Position numbers and translations under genes: made by a program. From VRUB01 sp046758085 (GTDB lineage: Bacteria; Pseudomonadota; Gammaproteobacteria; Acidiferrobacterales; SPGG2), in NCBI GenBank assembly GCA_046758085.1, contig JBHHZP010000170.1:1-6841 (forward strand): 6,841 nt of DNA, given 5' to 3'. Below the pieces are notes generated by a model that searched no databases, was not told where the DNA came from, and worked only from the letters and a program-made list of their open reading frames with translations. Below are positions 6,654 to 6,841 of this stretch, one piece after another (positions within the stretch are counted from its first letter, which is position 1; every line of letters begins with the position of its first letter).

Positions 6654-6841
6654 CCCCCTTGGTTAAGCCGAGCCCCGAGGGCAGACGAAGAGCGGTGTTT
6701 TGTGTTGGTATTTTTTGGGCGCCTTTCGCCGAGCCAAGCGCCAAGCGAGACGAAGAGCGGGTCGGAAAAGGGGTTTGGTTTTTTTGACCCCCTTACTCAA
6801 GCCGAGCGAGGCGTGAAGGCGAAGAACACGCCCGAAGGGGC
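6654..6841 (+). repeat. Array of three diverged 40-50 base repeats, continuing past the window edge
   Basis: The word GCCGAGC occurs at 6667-6673, 6728-6734 and 6801-6807. Each copy is followed 14-20 bases later by a GACGAAGAG-like word: AGACGAAGAGCGG is identical at 6683-6695 and 6748-6760, and the third copy has GGCGAAGAAC near 6818. Copies 1 and 3 are preceded by CCCCCTT (6654-6660, 6788-6794). T-rich stretches follow copies 1 and 2. Copy 3 is a nested palindrome: CCCCTT (6789-6794) with AAGGGG (6835-6840), and GGCGTG (6810-6815) with CACGCC (6827-6832). No open frame of note covers the region, and the array is cut by the window end. Confidence 0.65.

Noticed and set aside
6654..6841. CRISPR array.
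   Set aside because: The repeats are imperfect, of uneven spacing, and separated by T-rich sequence rather than unique spacers of constant length; no cas gene is present.

Overview
The window looks like an ordinary chromosomal segment of a Gram-negative bacterium, most likely a pseudomonadote (proteobacterium). It is moderately GC-rich, its genes are proteobacterial in type (membrane-type diguanylate cyclase, Rhodobacter-type phospholipid N-methyltransferase, MsbA-like ABC exporter), and its gaps carry short degenerate repeats. A gammaproteobacterium is my best guess, but only from overall impression; nothing here fixes the genus. There is no phage, transposase, integrase, CRISPR array, tRNA or rRNA in the window.

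Layout. 1-410 (+): the C-terminal end of a GGDEF diguanylate cyclase, cut by the left window edge. 411-695: a gap with a good -10 element, a nested palindrome directly after it, and a clear Shine-Dalgarno site. 696-3530 (+): a complete pyruvate, phosphate dikinase (ppdK, 944 aa) of a long variant, with about 50 extra residues in its C-terminal domain. 3531-3626: a 96-base gap between converging genes. 3627-4325 (-): a 232-aa SAM-dependent methyltransferase closely resembling Rhodobacter-type phosphatidylethanolamine N-methyltransferase (PmtA). 4326-4778: a divergent intergenic region that should hold promoters for pmtA (leftward) and the ABC gene (rightward). 4779-6584 (+): a complete half-size ABC exporter of the MsbA-related type. 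6585-6841: no gene; a six-unit heptamer array (6597-6638), then three diverged copies of a 40-50 base repeat running off the right edge.

How the genes may work together. They do not form an obvious operon: ppdK has its own leader, pmtA points the other way, and the ABC gene is divergent from pmtA. Each has a housekeeping-type role: c-di-GMP signalling, pyruvate/PEP interconversion, phosphatidylcholine synthesis in the inner membrane, and export of a lipid-like or hydrophobic substrate. The one plausible link is pmtA with the divergent MsbA-like exporter, both acting on the inner membrane, but this is inference from position. The least explained parts are non-coding: the palindrome in front of ppdK, the repeats downstream of the ABC gene, and a 14-base word shared by these two places.
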